Positions 39,513 to 51,192 of a stretch of DNA of 64,000 nt are shown piece after piece. Made by a program: the position numbers and the translations under genes. Source of the DNA: Sebastes aleutianus. Taxonomy: Eukaryota > Chordata > Actinopteri > Perciformes > Sebastidae. Position 1 is the stretch's first letter; the number at the start of each line of letters is the position of its first letter. A model generated the notes under the pieces. It had not been told where the DNA came from and did not search any database. It saw only the letters and a list, made by a program, of their open reading frames with translations. The stretch covers positions 3,705,334 to 3,769,333 of the forward strand of contig CAKAKS010000060.1 in assembly GCA_916700875.1 (NCBI GenBank). The letters run 5' to 3'.

Positions 39513-39900
39513 TAGGGCTGCCCTCTCTTAGTCCATTAGTCGACTATCGGTTGGTTTGGTCTTATTTTACTAAGGTTTCTTTAGTCCATTAGTATTTTTT
39601 AGAAAGTAGAAACTTATGAGCACATCAATTCGATTATCGTACAAATCGTTGTATGAGGATACGTCGCCCCAAACAACCTCCAGTAATAAGGTATCCCCAT
39701 TTCTCGATAAGCTTGTTGCTTTGAGGTAATTAGGAGCACATCTCTGATAAACACCAGATTTAAAGAGCTGCTTTTGTGTGATTCTTTGTGAAGAAACTCA
39801 GTTTCACAGATCTGTCGATTAAATCAACTAATCATTAAGACGACAAAATCGTGTCGAGTGTTAGTCCACTAAGAATTTCTTTGGTCGAGGATATCCCCAG
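39513..39900 (+). mobile_element. Non-autonomous hAT-like element carrying part of another repeat
   Basis: The left end is tagggctgccctctcttagt and the right part reads ttagtccactaagaatttct then ggtcgaggatatccc; both carry the TTAGTC(G/C)A(C/T)TA motif in inverted order. Positions about 39,640-39,740 match the end of the family also seen at 42,325-42,418 (tatgaggatacgt...cctcaaacaacctcc), suggesting a nested or chimeric element. Confidence 0.6.
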
Positions 39901-40534
39901 TGGCATCCTTTTCCTTTTCTGCTGAAAAGGTACACGCTATACAGTATGTTAAGAGAGTGCTACAGGAATGAGTCCTAAAACCTGGAAATGAGTTAGCATT
40001 TTAGCACTACCGCTTCCCTCATCGTGAAGTCAGTGAGTTTTTTGAATGGGGTTTTTAATTAGATGCCTGAAAGGTCTGTGGTTTAACACAAGCTTGAGAG
40101 ATTTTAACGTTTTGTTCTACGATTTAAAATATGTCTGTAAATATCCCACTCGTGAATTTAGTGAATTTTTACAACAAGTGGTTAAATGAGACTACTAAAC
40201 GTCATCACGCCGACTCGTCCTCCTTTACAGCCTCGTTGTGTTTATACTTATAGTTTGTTTACAGCCTAACGTTAGCTTTTTGTTCCTGGCAATTGCACTT
40301 ACACTTCAAAAATCAAAAAAGTGCTAATTTGTGGAGATTATCTTGCTGAACAAACCGCTTAACTGTCATAAACGTTTGTTTGCCACAGAGTTTATTTTCT
40401 GCATTAATCCAAAACCCAACGGAAAAATCCCATTGGCTTTTTGTCGAGGGAACCAGGGCGATGCTAACTTCCTGGTTGGCCCACAAAAATACGTCATCCT
40501 TGCACTACTCTATGTGCAACTGCATTTATGGCAG

Positions 40535-40625
40535 TATGAGTGGTTCCCAACCTGGGGGTCTGGACCCCAAAGGCTCATATACTCTTATACAGTATATAAG
40601 GGTCACAAGATTATTAAAAGGATAA
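40535..40625 (+). mobile_element. hAT-type repeat fragment (GTGGTTCCCAACCTGGGG motif)
   Basis: The phrase gagtggttcccaacctgggg followed by gtctggacccc and gggtcacaag is the familiar start of a vertebrate hAT-related MITE. Only this end is recognisable. Confidence 0.5.
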
Positions 40626-40866
40626 GAAAAGAAAAACATATCAGTCTCTCATACAAAATTTGTTTCTGGATTGTTACAACATATATATTTTTTCATTTTG
40701 TTATTGTTTGCAATACAGTCTGAACCGACCGCACAATGATTACAGAGAAGTCAGTGATGAGGGCACTGGAGAGCAGCTCCAACCATGTAAACACCTCCCC
40801 CTCATCCTCCCCGGAGACCGGCCTCGAGTGAGCACACCCGCGGCCTCCTGGGCCTGGGAGGAAATG

Positions 40867-40902
40867 AGAGGAGGAGGAGGAGGAGGAGGAGGAGGAGGAG
40901 GA
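40867..40902. repeat. (AGG)12 microsatellite
   Basis: A pure AGG/GGA tract in the last nfatc1 intron. Confidence 0.95.
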
Positions 40903-41670
40903 GAGCGAAGTGGCAGCCTCACAAAGAGAGACAGAGTGAGGTGAGATAGGGAGAGGCGCAGCACACCAGGCTAGATCAAAGACGACGCTTGTGCACCGCG
41001 GTGGCCAAAATAAGCACATCATTGGCGGGGCTTTCAGTAAAAGTTGTTGTCTTTAGATTTCTAATTTGGGACGCTGCTGTTTTATTGTTCTCCAGCTTGG
41101 ATCACAGCATTTCTAGTTAATTTAGCGGCTTTTGAGTGATTTTAATCTGGACTACAGGCAGACACCTAAATCCTCCTGGGTCGGGTTATTTGCTTTGGCA
41201 ACATGTCCGCTATCTGCTGACGACTATGATATTACGCATGTCCTCTGAATAGCGAGGCACATCAGAGACTCTCAGGTGGAGGTTAGAGCTCCACTTTGAC
41301 TCTCCACATGAGGCACACACAGAGAGAGACAGAGTGTGTCATCGGTACTTCTCAAGGCTGCTCCAGCTCTCTCATTCAACTGAGCCAGGAGCCCTTGTCT
41401 AAAAACAGCAGCAGACATATTGATTGGAAATCTCTTCAGTGACATCAGAGCACTTACTGTTTACACTCCGTACTTTATTTCTTCTTTTTCTCTTCAGCTC
41501 TCCAAAAGAGGGATCGTATCACTCCTCTTTTGGCATGCCTGCTCTGGCCCCCTCGGTGCTGTTGAAGCAAGTTGAAATACAAAGACACAATTCAACACAG
41601 TATTTCCTGTTTGTTTGTTTTTCCTTTAATCAGTCTCGTCCCTCTGTGTCTCCTCTGTCCCACCACACAA

Positions 41671-41683
41671 TCTTCTTCTTCTT

Positions 41684-41714
<31 letters not shown>

Positions 41715-41742
41715 TTCTTATTCTTATTCTTATTCTTCTTCC
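41671..41742. repeat. (TTC)n-(TTATTC)n microsatellite
   Basis: About fourteen CTT units are followed by four TTATTC-type units. This tract creates apparent Phe- or Ser-rich ORFs that are not genes. Confidence 0.95.
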
Positions 41743-41867
41743 CTCTCATTTATCATCAACTATTTCTTGCATTCTTACTTTCAATGACTCTGTGCAAGGG
41801 CATCTGCAGGTATTCATTTCAGGCTGCACACAACCCAAAACAGACTGTTCTCATCCACCGTTCTTAG

Positions 41868-42418
41868 CTGTACCTACGAAAAGTTAATGCACTATGATTT
41901 GTGTAATATCCACAAAATAAATGTATATGTAATTCACGTAATGGTGAACCAGGAAGTATAAATAGCAACAAACGCAGTGTAAGGAGGAGGTGGGGGTGGA
42001 CGGGTGGGACAAAAACACCGGACTTTCTCCCAGGAGACTGATGTTCGTACCCGGTGTGAAACCAGAAGTCAACGTTGATTTGTCACGTAATTTCAGTACT
42101 TAACTTACGCCACTTCCGGAGTTGTTTTAACCCAAACCACAATCTTTATCTAAACCTAACTAAGTAGTTTTGTTGCCTAAACCTTGCCAAATTGTTTCCT
42201 GTGGAGACAGAAGTTTATTTTGAAAAGACTGTATGCATGTATCTAGTGGAAATTGACATGTGTTGCTGGACATTCGTAGGAAAACACACGAAATATGAAG
42301 AATAAATTTTTGTAAAATATCATACAATCTGTTTTATGAGGATACGTTGCCTCAAACAACCTCCAACAATCACGTAGCTCCATTTCTCATTAACCTTGTT
42401 GCTTCGAGGTAATTATAG
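41868..42418 (-). mobile_element. Dispersed repeat, copy inverted relative to the one at 1.3 kb
   Basis: The complement of this stretch aligns with 1265-1775. Shared pieces include the tatacttcctggttcac block, the stretch equivalent to gtgacaaataaatcaacattg, ggtttaggcaacaaaac-like sequence, and a block around acgtgtcaatttccact. The downstream part (42,330-42,418) also matches 39,640-39,740. I recognise it as a fish repeat but cannot name its superfamily. Confidence 0.7.
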
Positions 42419-45400
42419 AAGCCAAAGTGTGTCAACATTTTTATAAACTCAGATCTTCTCTCATCTGGACTGCAGCAGCTGGGCAGTAAGAACATTATTC
42501 AGAGAGACTTTAGTGAGAAAATCAACCTGAAACTTTAAAAAGTGAGGGGGGACAAAAGTAGGATTTCCCCAGTGGAAATTACAGCCTTGACTCTACGTCT
42601 AAATCATAACATTTCATGGCGTCATCGTTCACCTCAGCAGTGTGAGGAGATGATCGGCTGCAGCGGTGTTTTCACAGCACCGCACAGCTGCTGCGGGGCA
42701 GTTGTAAAACCTCAGCTCTCAGGGTGAACTCGGCTTTGTTTTAAAACGGACTGCAGCCCCTATCTCTCTTTCACTCTTTTTTCCTTCTTCTTCTTCTCCC
42801 CATCTCCTCTGTCAGCTGTGGAGACTGAGTGGTTCCACATGGGAAAGCCCAGGGCTTCACACATCAGCCTAGCTGTGGGGATGAAATATGCTGTCTGTAC
42901 ATATCATCACATCATTAGGCCCGAAGGGATCCCCGCGATGGATTAGAAGCTGTCTACCTGCGAGGCTCGGATGAATTTATGAAGCACTTTATCATGATGA
43001 AGCATTAGTGGAACACTTTGTCTCTTTCCATTTGTGTTTATCTGTGGGAATAATGATTGTGTCTCCCTCCATTTCGCTCATTCTCTTCTCAGTCTCTCCA
43101 TCTTTATTCCTCTCTCCGTCTGTGTCATTTATGTGTGTGTTCTGACCTTTGACCCCCTCCCTATTTTTCGACGCTGCCGGTCATCAGCACAAGATAAGTG
43201 ACGTTGTCTGAGCCTCTCTCCGTCCAGCCGTTTGAGCCGTGCGTGGGAGGCAGCAGATTGTCCATTAAGTGTTTCTGCTGAGGCCGAGAGAAGATTTGAT
43301 ATAGTGGGGAAACAAAAGTAATATGTACCAGGAAATTCAATTGTCTCTCTGCAGCAAGTTTGAGCTTTAGTTTGGTTTCCCCACCAAATCACATGAAAGC
43401 AGTTCAGAATCAGATGACGCTTAACTTTGAGTCTGTCTTGCCTGCACAGATTTGATGCCAGTGTTTTATCTGTGTTTATATATCAGAGCTTCTATGACTC
43501 AGACTTACTTCCTCAAACGCTGCTGAGTGCCACAATAGGAGGAAGCTGCCTCCTCTTTCTCACAAACCTGATGTGCAGCTACAGGAGTAAGCGTAGGAAA
43601 TGTCCCCCTCAGCTACAGCGTGAAGGTCCTTGACCCCAACACAGCTGCCGTTTATTCACGCAGTGAAAGTGAGAGACGTTCAGGAAGGTGACCTCCCTCC
43701 GCTACTTTGGTATCGAGAGACTCCGAGTGAGAACAGAAGATCCCTGGCAGGAAGCCTCCGTTACAACCTGGAGTTCAGAGGTTGTGTTTTGGATAGTCAG
43801 CTGAGGGAAGCCAGGGGAAGGTGAAGTCACTCTCTGCCAGGTCGTTGCCAGTCAGAACCTGATTTGACCGAAAGGAGATCGCGTTACGGCGGCAGCAACC
43901 TCCGAGCGGCTCTCAGGCCTCGAGGCTCTGCTTCTCGCCAGACCATAGGGCATGCTCTGTTCTCTGAGGAAGCCCGGCTGTTATCGAACCCCAATGCACA
44001 GCGCTCTCCTCTAACAATGCTAACTAAATCCCCAGTGCAGGTCAGGTTCACACCGAACTCTCAGAGTAGCCAAATGAAGTCACAGCGCCCACGCTTGGAT
44101 TACTGGATAAATAGGATTTGCAGCATCATAACTTCTTGTTTCTTATATCAGTCAGAGAATACCTTTTCCAGTTTACATGTGCACAATGTATTTTTACTTG
44201 TACATCATGTACATCACAACGTGTTCGTTTGGATTGGTTTCAGAATCGCTGCCCATATTTACCATTTCTGTAGTGATTCATATTGGTGTGGTTTTGTGCT
44301 TATTGACGGATTTTTTTTGTGGTTGGAAAAACTTTTGGGCGCCACATCTTCCTCTCTCAGAGCAAGAAAACCACCGTGACAGAAAAATAACCACGAAAAT
44401 GGGGCAAGCTTGATTAAAGGATTTCTGGGTTTTAAAGCATCAGAAATAATAGATTTCTCTTATATGTTCTTGCATACCGGGGTGTTAAAATACAATACTT
44501 TCCATGTAAAAAAATTCATCCTTATTTATTACAATGAGACCACTGTGTTTGCACGGTCCTGACAAAAAGGTCTCTGGCATAAAAGTTAAGCCTGGCTCAA
44601 CTTTTACTGCAACTGCTGTTCTGATGTTTACCTCGGGATCGTCAAAACGGAGGCTAAAATGTCACCGTGGTGAATTTCCACAGTTGTGAAATCCTGGTTC
44701 ATAGTATTATTAACTGCTGTGCAGTGTTGTGTCATCTTCAAAATCATGGAAATATAACTCCGGTTGGACTTCTTTGCTCAGATAGTATGTTGTCACCAGT
44801 ACCTGTATTAACATGCCCACACCTACGCAGCCCCTCGTGCTATTTTAAAGCTGTGCTATTTTTGGTTTGAGAGCCCGCTTAGTCTGCTCTGGTTGGTCTT
44901 AGACAACCTGTCACACACTCTGCGTGAAATGATGCAGTTTATAAAAGTTGACCTGTCCTGTATTGTTGATGTTTGCACTACACGGGCATGGAGGTACAGC
45001 ACCACCACCCCTTCTAGAAAATCTGTCCCCATCACAGTTGATACAGACAGATTATTTTAGCGATGTCAACATTCATTCAGCCAGCAGTCACATCCGACGG
45101 AGACGGGGGTGGGGGGGGGGATGTTTAGCTGCAAGTCGCTGCCAAGAAACACTGGTGAGCCTTCACAAAGGAGCTGAATTGTCCATTGAACTGTTCAACA
45201 CGGCTGGCATCGGAGTAAAGCACAGTCATATTTTTGTGTCACTCTCACACCTGCCTGAAATAGATCTCCTAGCCGCCGCCCGGCCCCGACTATAGGTCCT
45301 GACAGGTCCGGGCTGCGGTTCACTGATTGCGCTGGCACTGCTGCTAATAAAGGATGTCACTCTGTTTAACCAGGACTAGCAGTCTTTTTACAGCGGGGGA

Positions 45401-47248
45401 ATATTTGGAGTTCAATTTTCCGCCTGTTTTTGTTTATTCATGAGAGGGTGTCCTCCCAGTTACAGCTTTCCATTATTAACCTGGGCAACTGGAAAAAAAG
45501 AAAAAGAAAATAAGTTTCCAATGCTGCTGAGAGGGATGCCAGGCCACAGAGAGTTCATTTATGTACGTATCTGACAACAAACACGTTATTGTGTAACATA
45601 ACCTAGCATTCTTTCTTTTACAATAGCATATAGAGAGCAGGAAAATGGAAAACTAATCATCTGGCATGTTTTTTAATGCTGCAACCAGCTTTACAAGGCC
45701 TAGTTTACAGAGGAGATGCCTGTCCATATTGTGCAAGGGGTTGAATTTTTGGAGCCAAATTCCACTCTGGACAAAATGTTCCTCAGCATGTCTTACTGCC
45801 TTCTCTTATGCTGCATATTTGTGGTTTATCTAGTCACTTCATGGAAGGTGAGACAGACTCAAAAAGACGAGCCGTCATGTGGGAGTTTGACTTAAAAGGA
45901 AAAACAGAAAAATATGAACTGGCAGATCTGTGGTTTTTGTCAGCATCGGGGATTTTCTTTGTAAAAACCTAATCAAAGCATTTAGATTAAATAAAATGGA
46001 TTGAATAAACCAAATAGTTTTATTAAATTAAACTAAATGCATTTGAAGAGCTGTCGCCAAAAACAATGTGACTGGTTTGAAACAGCATGTGCACACGTCT
46101 CTCTCTCTTCACAGTCATTACCTGTTTATCTGTCGTTCAGGTATCATCATTTCCCAGAAGTTGTCGCAACTAAATGGAGCCACGAGCTACCCCGTTAAAC
46201 AGCTATAAATAGCAGCTTGGTGTTGCCTTGTGGCGTAACTGTTGGCCACATCCTGTTTCTGAGATTCTCACATTGCTGACAACAAGTACATAGATGAAAA
46301 CACAGTGGCCAGAGTTTTACCTTTGTTCTCTCTTTATCACTCGTTTCTTCAGAATGGAACATCAGCGGGCATGCCAATGGAAAATATTAGTTGACGACGC
46401 GCAGCCAAATAACACAGCAGTTGACATGTGGGCGGAGGAGACGTCACTATTCTTTTGTTTTTTTACTGTGACTGAAAAGAAGAGAGGAAGCCGCTGCTTT
46501 CCCTCTGAGAAAAAATAAAAGATACATTTGTGGCTTTTTGCCACCGAGCTGTTGGGTTTTCCCTTCCTCTTCATCAAAAATTACCTGGAGCTGTTTCCTC
46601 ACCTCAGCAGACAAAGAAGAGCAACGACATTAAAGTTTGATCATCTGATTGTTACCTGTGTTTATGACACTGTGTGTCCTGCGATGGCAGAGCTAAAAAT
46701 AAACCCCAGCGTGTAAATGCTTGTTTAGCCCGGAGTGGAATAGAGTTGAAAACAGCCAGCAGTGTTGGCACAGGTGGGGTTTTTCCAATGGGAGTTCCTC
46801 CTGTTTAGGGAGGGGAGTCCCAACCAGTCTGTTGTGTGTGTTTGTGTGTGTGTGGATAGGTGGGCGTTGGACTGCGTATACAAAGCAGGGCATGCTGTTA
46901 TAGGTGTGTGGCCTACTTATTTAAAATACTGCAATCGGTGACGCATTATTTTTTTATTTATTTCTGTCTCCAGCCTTCGTACCATTGTTGCACAAGAAAA
47001 AAGTACATTATTTTCATTTTTATCAGCACCGTAGCTGTTTAATATGACATTATACTGATAACAATTCACAGCATTGAAATGGTATTTAAAAGCTCTGTCT
47101 TGTTTTCTCTCTCTGATGTTTTCGTCTTGATCAGTGCAGATGCTTCGCCGTTCACCAACCAGTATCTAGCGATAACAAACTGCAGGCCTCAGAGTGGGTG
47201 GACTTCCTGTCTCGGCTCCGTACTGCGGATGCTGGTTTCACCAGACTT

Positions 47249-47254
47249 TCTCTC

Positions 47255-47309
<55 letters not shown>
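47249..47309. repeat. (TC)30 microsatellite
   Basis: A TC tract with one GC interruption lies 1.5 kb before the last exon. ORFs across it are Leu/Ser runs and not genes. Confidence 0.95.
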
Positions 47310-47314
<5 letters not shown>

Positions 47315-48837
47315 GCTGTCTACATCAGCCCACTTTATCACCAGCGAGCTTTACGACTGAGGAGCTTGTTGTTTGCGTTGAGCCACACAGGGCTCGGGGG
47401 GTCCTCGCCATCTTCGCAGTCACTTCCCTCCGTTTTGCCAAAGAACACAGAGCAGATAAGGGCGGGAGGACTGATGTGTGTCTGCCCGACTGTGGGAAAG
47501 GCGCGGGCACAGGAACTAGTGCAGGAAAGACAAGACGATGACTTCAAAACACAGATGTGTGTACGGGGCGATAGAGGTTTTAGAAGGCTGATAACGACAG
47601 GGATATGTTTGGATTGCAGCTACTTGATATCCAGTATTTTTCAACTCGACCACATCTATGCCAAGTATTCAGTGCAGCAATGCCTCATGTGACAAGCACA
47701 AAAGAGTTTCAAGTATTCTCTGTTTGGAAAAATAAATGTCATATTTAGATTGAAGCAAATTTGAACACAACACTTCAAATAAGACATGACTCACATTTAT
47801 CGTGTGACAAACAGAAGCATTAGATGTACACTTCTTCTCCCAGCACTGCCGGGGTTCATGGCAGGATTTTACTGCTACAGGGGCCCAGGGCTACATTTTG
47901 CTGCTGGGACCCTGTAAATCCCCCACACACACACACCTCCCAATCCCACTGTGCAATATGAGCAGTTTTTCGACACTACAATACAACCTTCCCCCAGATT
48001 TCCTATTTAGTAATTTGATTGATGACATTCATTTAAGAATATGCAACATACATATCTTGTCTTGTCATTTATTTAACTCTTGTGGTGCATATTCCTAAAA
48101 AAAATGTAATTATTATAATCACTGAATTAAAGGTAATCCAGTGATTCAATATGTTACTTCTAGAAAGAAAGATTTGTCAAATTTGAGCAACGTAGGCCAA
48201 TATTTCCTGACCTTTACGCACAGACCAAAAACCCCTGGATCCTACACTTCCCATAATGCAACATGATAGCATCTTTCATTAGACCCTCGCTTTCTGGCAA
48301 ACGCCTACTTCTTTCAAACTCCACACCCCAACACAGGCTTTCTGTTATAAAGTCTTAAATCTGAGGTTGGAAGTGTTCTTCAAAAACATTTTTTGTTGTT
48401 TTTCGGTTGGATCATTTTTCAAATCTAGCGTTCTCTTGCTATTTTCTCAACATTACCGCCCCCGTAGCTTTAAGCCAAAACTGACTAACCTTTCAGAATT
48501 ATGATAGCTTTAGAAAGCTACCATCACAGTCACAGTGTTCTAACAGTACTACTAACTGATGGTAATGTGTAAAATCTGTGGCTAGTTCAGCACACGCCAT
48601 CGTACACACAGAAAGCCAGGACCTCTCTGGCACCCTGGAGTTCTGGGGCATCACTTTGCCTGATTGGAAAATCCATTCTTGGCAGGGATTTAAACTGCCA
48701 ACCTTCCTATCACAATGCCTTGCCTCTCCACCGTCTACCTCTATTAATTAAATGTGATAGTGGTTTAATGATCTGATGAATTGCCATTCAGTGTGACTAG
48801 TTAATAATGATCCGCAACTTCTCTTTTCTTTCCACAG

Positions 48838-48893
48838 TTAACGAGATCATCAGGAACGACCTCTCCAGCATTTCCGTGCACACTCATGCATAG
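48838..48893 (+). CDS. nfatc1: nfatc1 last coding exon: conserved C-terminus
   Basis: Joined to the G left by the previous exon it reads VNEIIRNDLSSISVHTHA and then TAG at 48,891-48,893. The first eleven residues are identical to the C-terminus of long human NFATc1, followed by the divergent tail expected in a fish. The polypyrimidine tract CTCTTTTCTTTCCACAG makes a strong acceptor. The coding part is only 55 bp plus the stop; the rest of the exon is 3' UTR. The stop sits in the last exon, so the transcript should avoid nonsense-mediated decay. Confidence 0.96.
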
Positions 48894-48918
48894 ACGTCCA
48901 GAAGTCTTCTGCAGCAGC

Positions 48919-48962
48919 GCACACACACACACACACACACATACACCCTCACACACACACAG
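48919..48962 (+). repeat. (CA)n microsatellite in the 3' UTR
   Basis: Two CA tracts separated by a short interruption lie 25-70 bp after the nfatc1 stop codon and should be part of the mature mRNA. Confidence 0.9.
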
Positions 48963-49533
48963 CAGCAGCAGCATCAACAAAAAGAGGACAGAAACACCTT
49001 CGAGATCCAGACGATGAAGAATAAAGTTTTGACCAGGATCTCCCACCGGACCATCATCGCCATCAGCTCCTCCCGAACTCAAAAGACTCGCTGCAGATTC
49101 ACATTGACAATCACTGGCAAGCTCCATTTGAATAAACAGATGAATGTTATATTTACAAAAAAAGGGAAGTGATATCAGGGGGCAAAGTATACGACTACAC
49201 TTGCCTTAATTCACAGCAGATGTTCTCTAGTGGACCAAACAGCTCAATGAGACTGAATCACCTATCGTTGACATCGTGACAATCTTCATTTTCGAGTGTG
49301 ATCCGTATGTTTAATGCACGGACAAGCTAATGGGACAATAAGTGTCATGCTTCATCACGTCGGTCCATTTGTTTGTGCAGTCAGTCCGCAACAACCGAAT
49401 TGGTGCCTTACAGCAGTGATATTGACAGCAGCAGTAGTGACACACATGCAAAATGGTTCATTGTAACCCGTAGTGGAAGTTTTTATATGAGCGTTTTTGT
49501 ATCATTTCAATGATTTTGTTTACAGGGAAACAG

Positions 49534-49539
49534 AATAAA
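49534..49539 (+). terminator. nfatc1: Candidate proximal poly(A) signal AATAAA of nfatc1
   Basis: AATAAA about 640 bp after the stop codon, in a T-rich context. It could yield a shorter 3' UTR; usage is unknown. Confidence 0.35.
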
Positions 49540-51070
49540 AGGCTGGAAAATATGTAGGGAGTATGTGAATAGATTAGAATTGTATTTTTTTCTCGCTTCC
49601 TCATTATTATTATCTCATTGTTCATTTATACTGAATGTTATTGTATGATATTCTTTTTGTATAAAACATGTATTTGAAAATGTACTTCTGTATGCCTTAT
49701 GCTTATATCATGCAGTTAGCTTTCCCTTTTGTTCCATGTTGTCTTCTCCTCATATGATTTGTACCATTTCTACTCCCCTTCCTGCGTTATGCTTTTCACC
49801 TTAGTGCCTATGTTTTTTTTATCATCCTGCCCCGGTCTTCCAGCCCGTCCTTCCCCAAATCCATGACATAATGATGCACAGACAATCAGAGAAATATATA
49901 GAACATATCCTATGACAACAGTTCCTGGTTGCAGGGGCTTATAAAGGCAGGTTTCTTCTCCCCCAGCTATGAGATAGTTGAACAACGGTATGCTTACCTG
50001 CTGAATTTTAGATGAGAATACTCCTGGATATATAGTTGTCTGCTACTTCTTTGCACTGCAGGTTTGCATGTAAATAGGCACAGGGAAAATCTAAGTATGT
50101 GGCAGGCTCAGTTTTACTCGTCATTTGGGTGATTCCACTGAGGAGTTGGCAGGACTGTTAACTTACAGCTGGCAATAATTGATGTGAGTAAACCAAAGGA
50201 TTTTATCTTTGGTGAAATTATTGTCCAAGTTTCCTTTTTTCTGTCGGAGACTTTAGCGTAGAGCGGTTCCCCGTACACAAAAAAAAACAACAAAAACATT
50301 ATGCACTTTACCGTAGAAACGAAACAGAGCAGGTTTCCTTGCTTCCAGACCAAATATTGTAGATTGATTTCCACTGTCGTGTCATAAACAGTCTTTTCTT
50401 CCATGTTATCTGTCTTTTGGAGCATGCACATCGTACTAACGTCGGGGATCATTTAGCTGACAGTAGCTTAACAATATAGCTTCCTAATACATTTTTGGAC
50501 ATATAGTATAATAGCATGACTAAACTGTATGAATAAGGTTTCTATTTTGTGCCTTACTCTCTTTCTTGGCTACAAGATCGTTGCAACTCTATAATGCTTT
50601 TCTGTGTAGGCACAAGGTGAAACATATTTCTCTTTAATATGAAATATTTATGAAAAAATGAAATGTGTTTTAAGTGCATTTAATGTGTTCTCAACAATGA
50701 ATTAATAAATGGCATAATGGTGACCATACATAACCTCAAGATCTCAATTATTTTGGTACTTTACTGATTTTGTGAGTCTTTTTATATTATTTTTTAAAAA
50801 TGTTTTACTGTTTGGAGTTAAATTATTTGCAGAAACTTAACTAGTTCTATCTATCTTAGATAATGCATTTTGTTAGAACAAATAGTGAATCAGTTGTTAA
50901 TGGATTCAGTATTTTTCCTCTGAAAGCATTCTTTGACTGTTCCATGTATGGCCCATATGGCTATGCTTTAGTTTTAAGGCCTTTACTTTAACTTGGCTGT
51001 GTGATTTTCTTGTGTTATATGGCTTGACCTTAGTAAACCTCTGACTGTTCCAACTGGTACCTATATCCCT

Positions 51071-51076
51071 AATAAA
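51071..51076 (+). terminator. nfatc1: Candidate distal poly(A) signal AATAAA of nfatc1
   Basis: AATAAA is followed about 50 bp downstream by a T-rich tract (51,124 onward) and then by a perfect hairpin. Sequence character changes beyond it, so I take it as the likely 3' end of the gene. Confidence 0.45.
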
Positions 51077-51145
51077 ATCTGAAATGGAGACAGTTGGACA
51101 TTGACAAGAGTAGGAAAGATATTGTTTTTTCCTTGCTTTCTTTTT

Positions 51146-51192
51146 TTTGGTGCACAAAAATATAGTGTATCAGTATATTTTTGTGCACCAAA
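51146..51192. repeat. Perfect 19-bp inverted repeat (hairpin, 9-nt loop)
   Basis: The arms 51,146-51,164 (tttggtgcacaaaaatata) and 51,174-51,192 (its exact reverse complement) flank the loop gtgtatcag. It lies 70 bp past the distal poly(A) signal. A tiny palindromic element or a structure affecting 3'-end formation are possibilities; no function is established. Confidence 0.9.

Larger units (their letters stand above)
28550..48837 (+). other. nfatc1: nfatc1 last intron, 20.3 kb
   Basis: This largest intron is mostly unique sequence with scattered elements at about 33.0, 39.5, 40.5 and 41.9 kb, microsatellites near 32.3, 35.65, 40.87, 41.67 and 47.25 kb, and a possible cassette exon at 36,345-36,429. 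Apparent ORFs such as 43,864-44,379 and 41,424-41,867 show no known domain. The acceptor is CTTTCCACAG at 48,828-48,837. Confidence 0.85.
48894..51095 (+). other. nfatc1: nfatc1 3' UTR (estimated extent)
   Basis: The AT-rich sequence after the stop has no ORF of interest. It begins with a CA microsatellite (about 48,919-48,962) and an AGC run. AATAAA signals occur at 49,020, 49,534, 50,704 and 51,071. The last is followed within 60 bp by a T-rich tract, so a UTR of about 2.2 kb is plausible. The signals permit alternative ends, but none can be confirmed from sequence alone. Confidence 0.6.
1..51100 (+). other. nfatc1: nfatc1 gene body (3' portion; gene starts upstream of the window)
   Basis: This span is the transcribed 3' part of nfatc1, a transcription factor that is dephosphorylated by calcineurin, enters the nucleus and binds GGAAA sites, often with AP-1. 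It is known in vertebrates for roles in heart-valve development, osteoclasts and lymphocytes. Seven coding exons were placed by matching each translated piece to the NFATc1 protein and by GT-AG sites. All intron phases agree and give 469 codons plus a stop with no frameshift. NFATc1 is preferred over NFATc2/3/4 because of GTADDRLLRPHAFYQVH, RSAQELPLVEKQS, FYVCNGKRKRSQYQRFTYLP and the ending LDDVNEIIRNDLSS. The upstream exons with the calcineurin-binding PxIxIT motif, SP repeats and DNA-recognition loop are not in the window. The right boundary is an estimate based on a poly(A) signal at 51,071. Confidence 0.93.

Noticed and set aside
41424..41867. 147-codon ORF with a Phe/Leu run
   Set aside because: It is produced by the TTC microsatellite.
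43864..44379. 171-codon + strand ORF as a gene
   Set aside because: No known domain; intronic, with no start context or splice partner, and the predicted protein has no family resemblance.
47079..47692. Three overlapping + strand ORFs before the last exon
   Set aside because: All cross the TC microsatellite in different frames and none has a recognisable domain or matches NFATc1.
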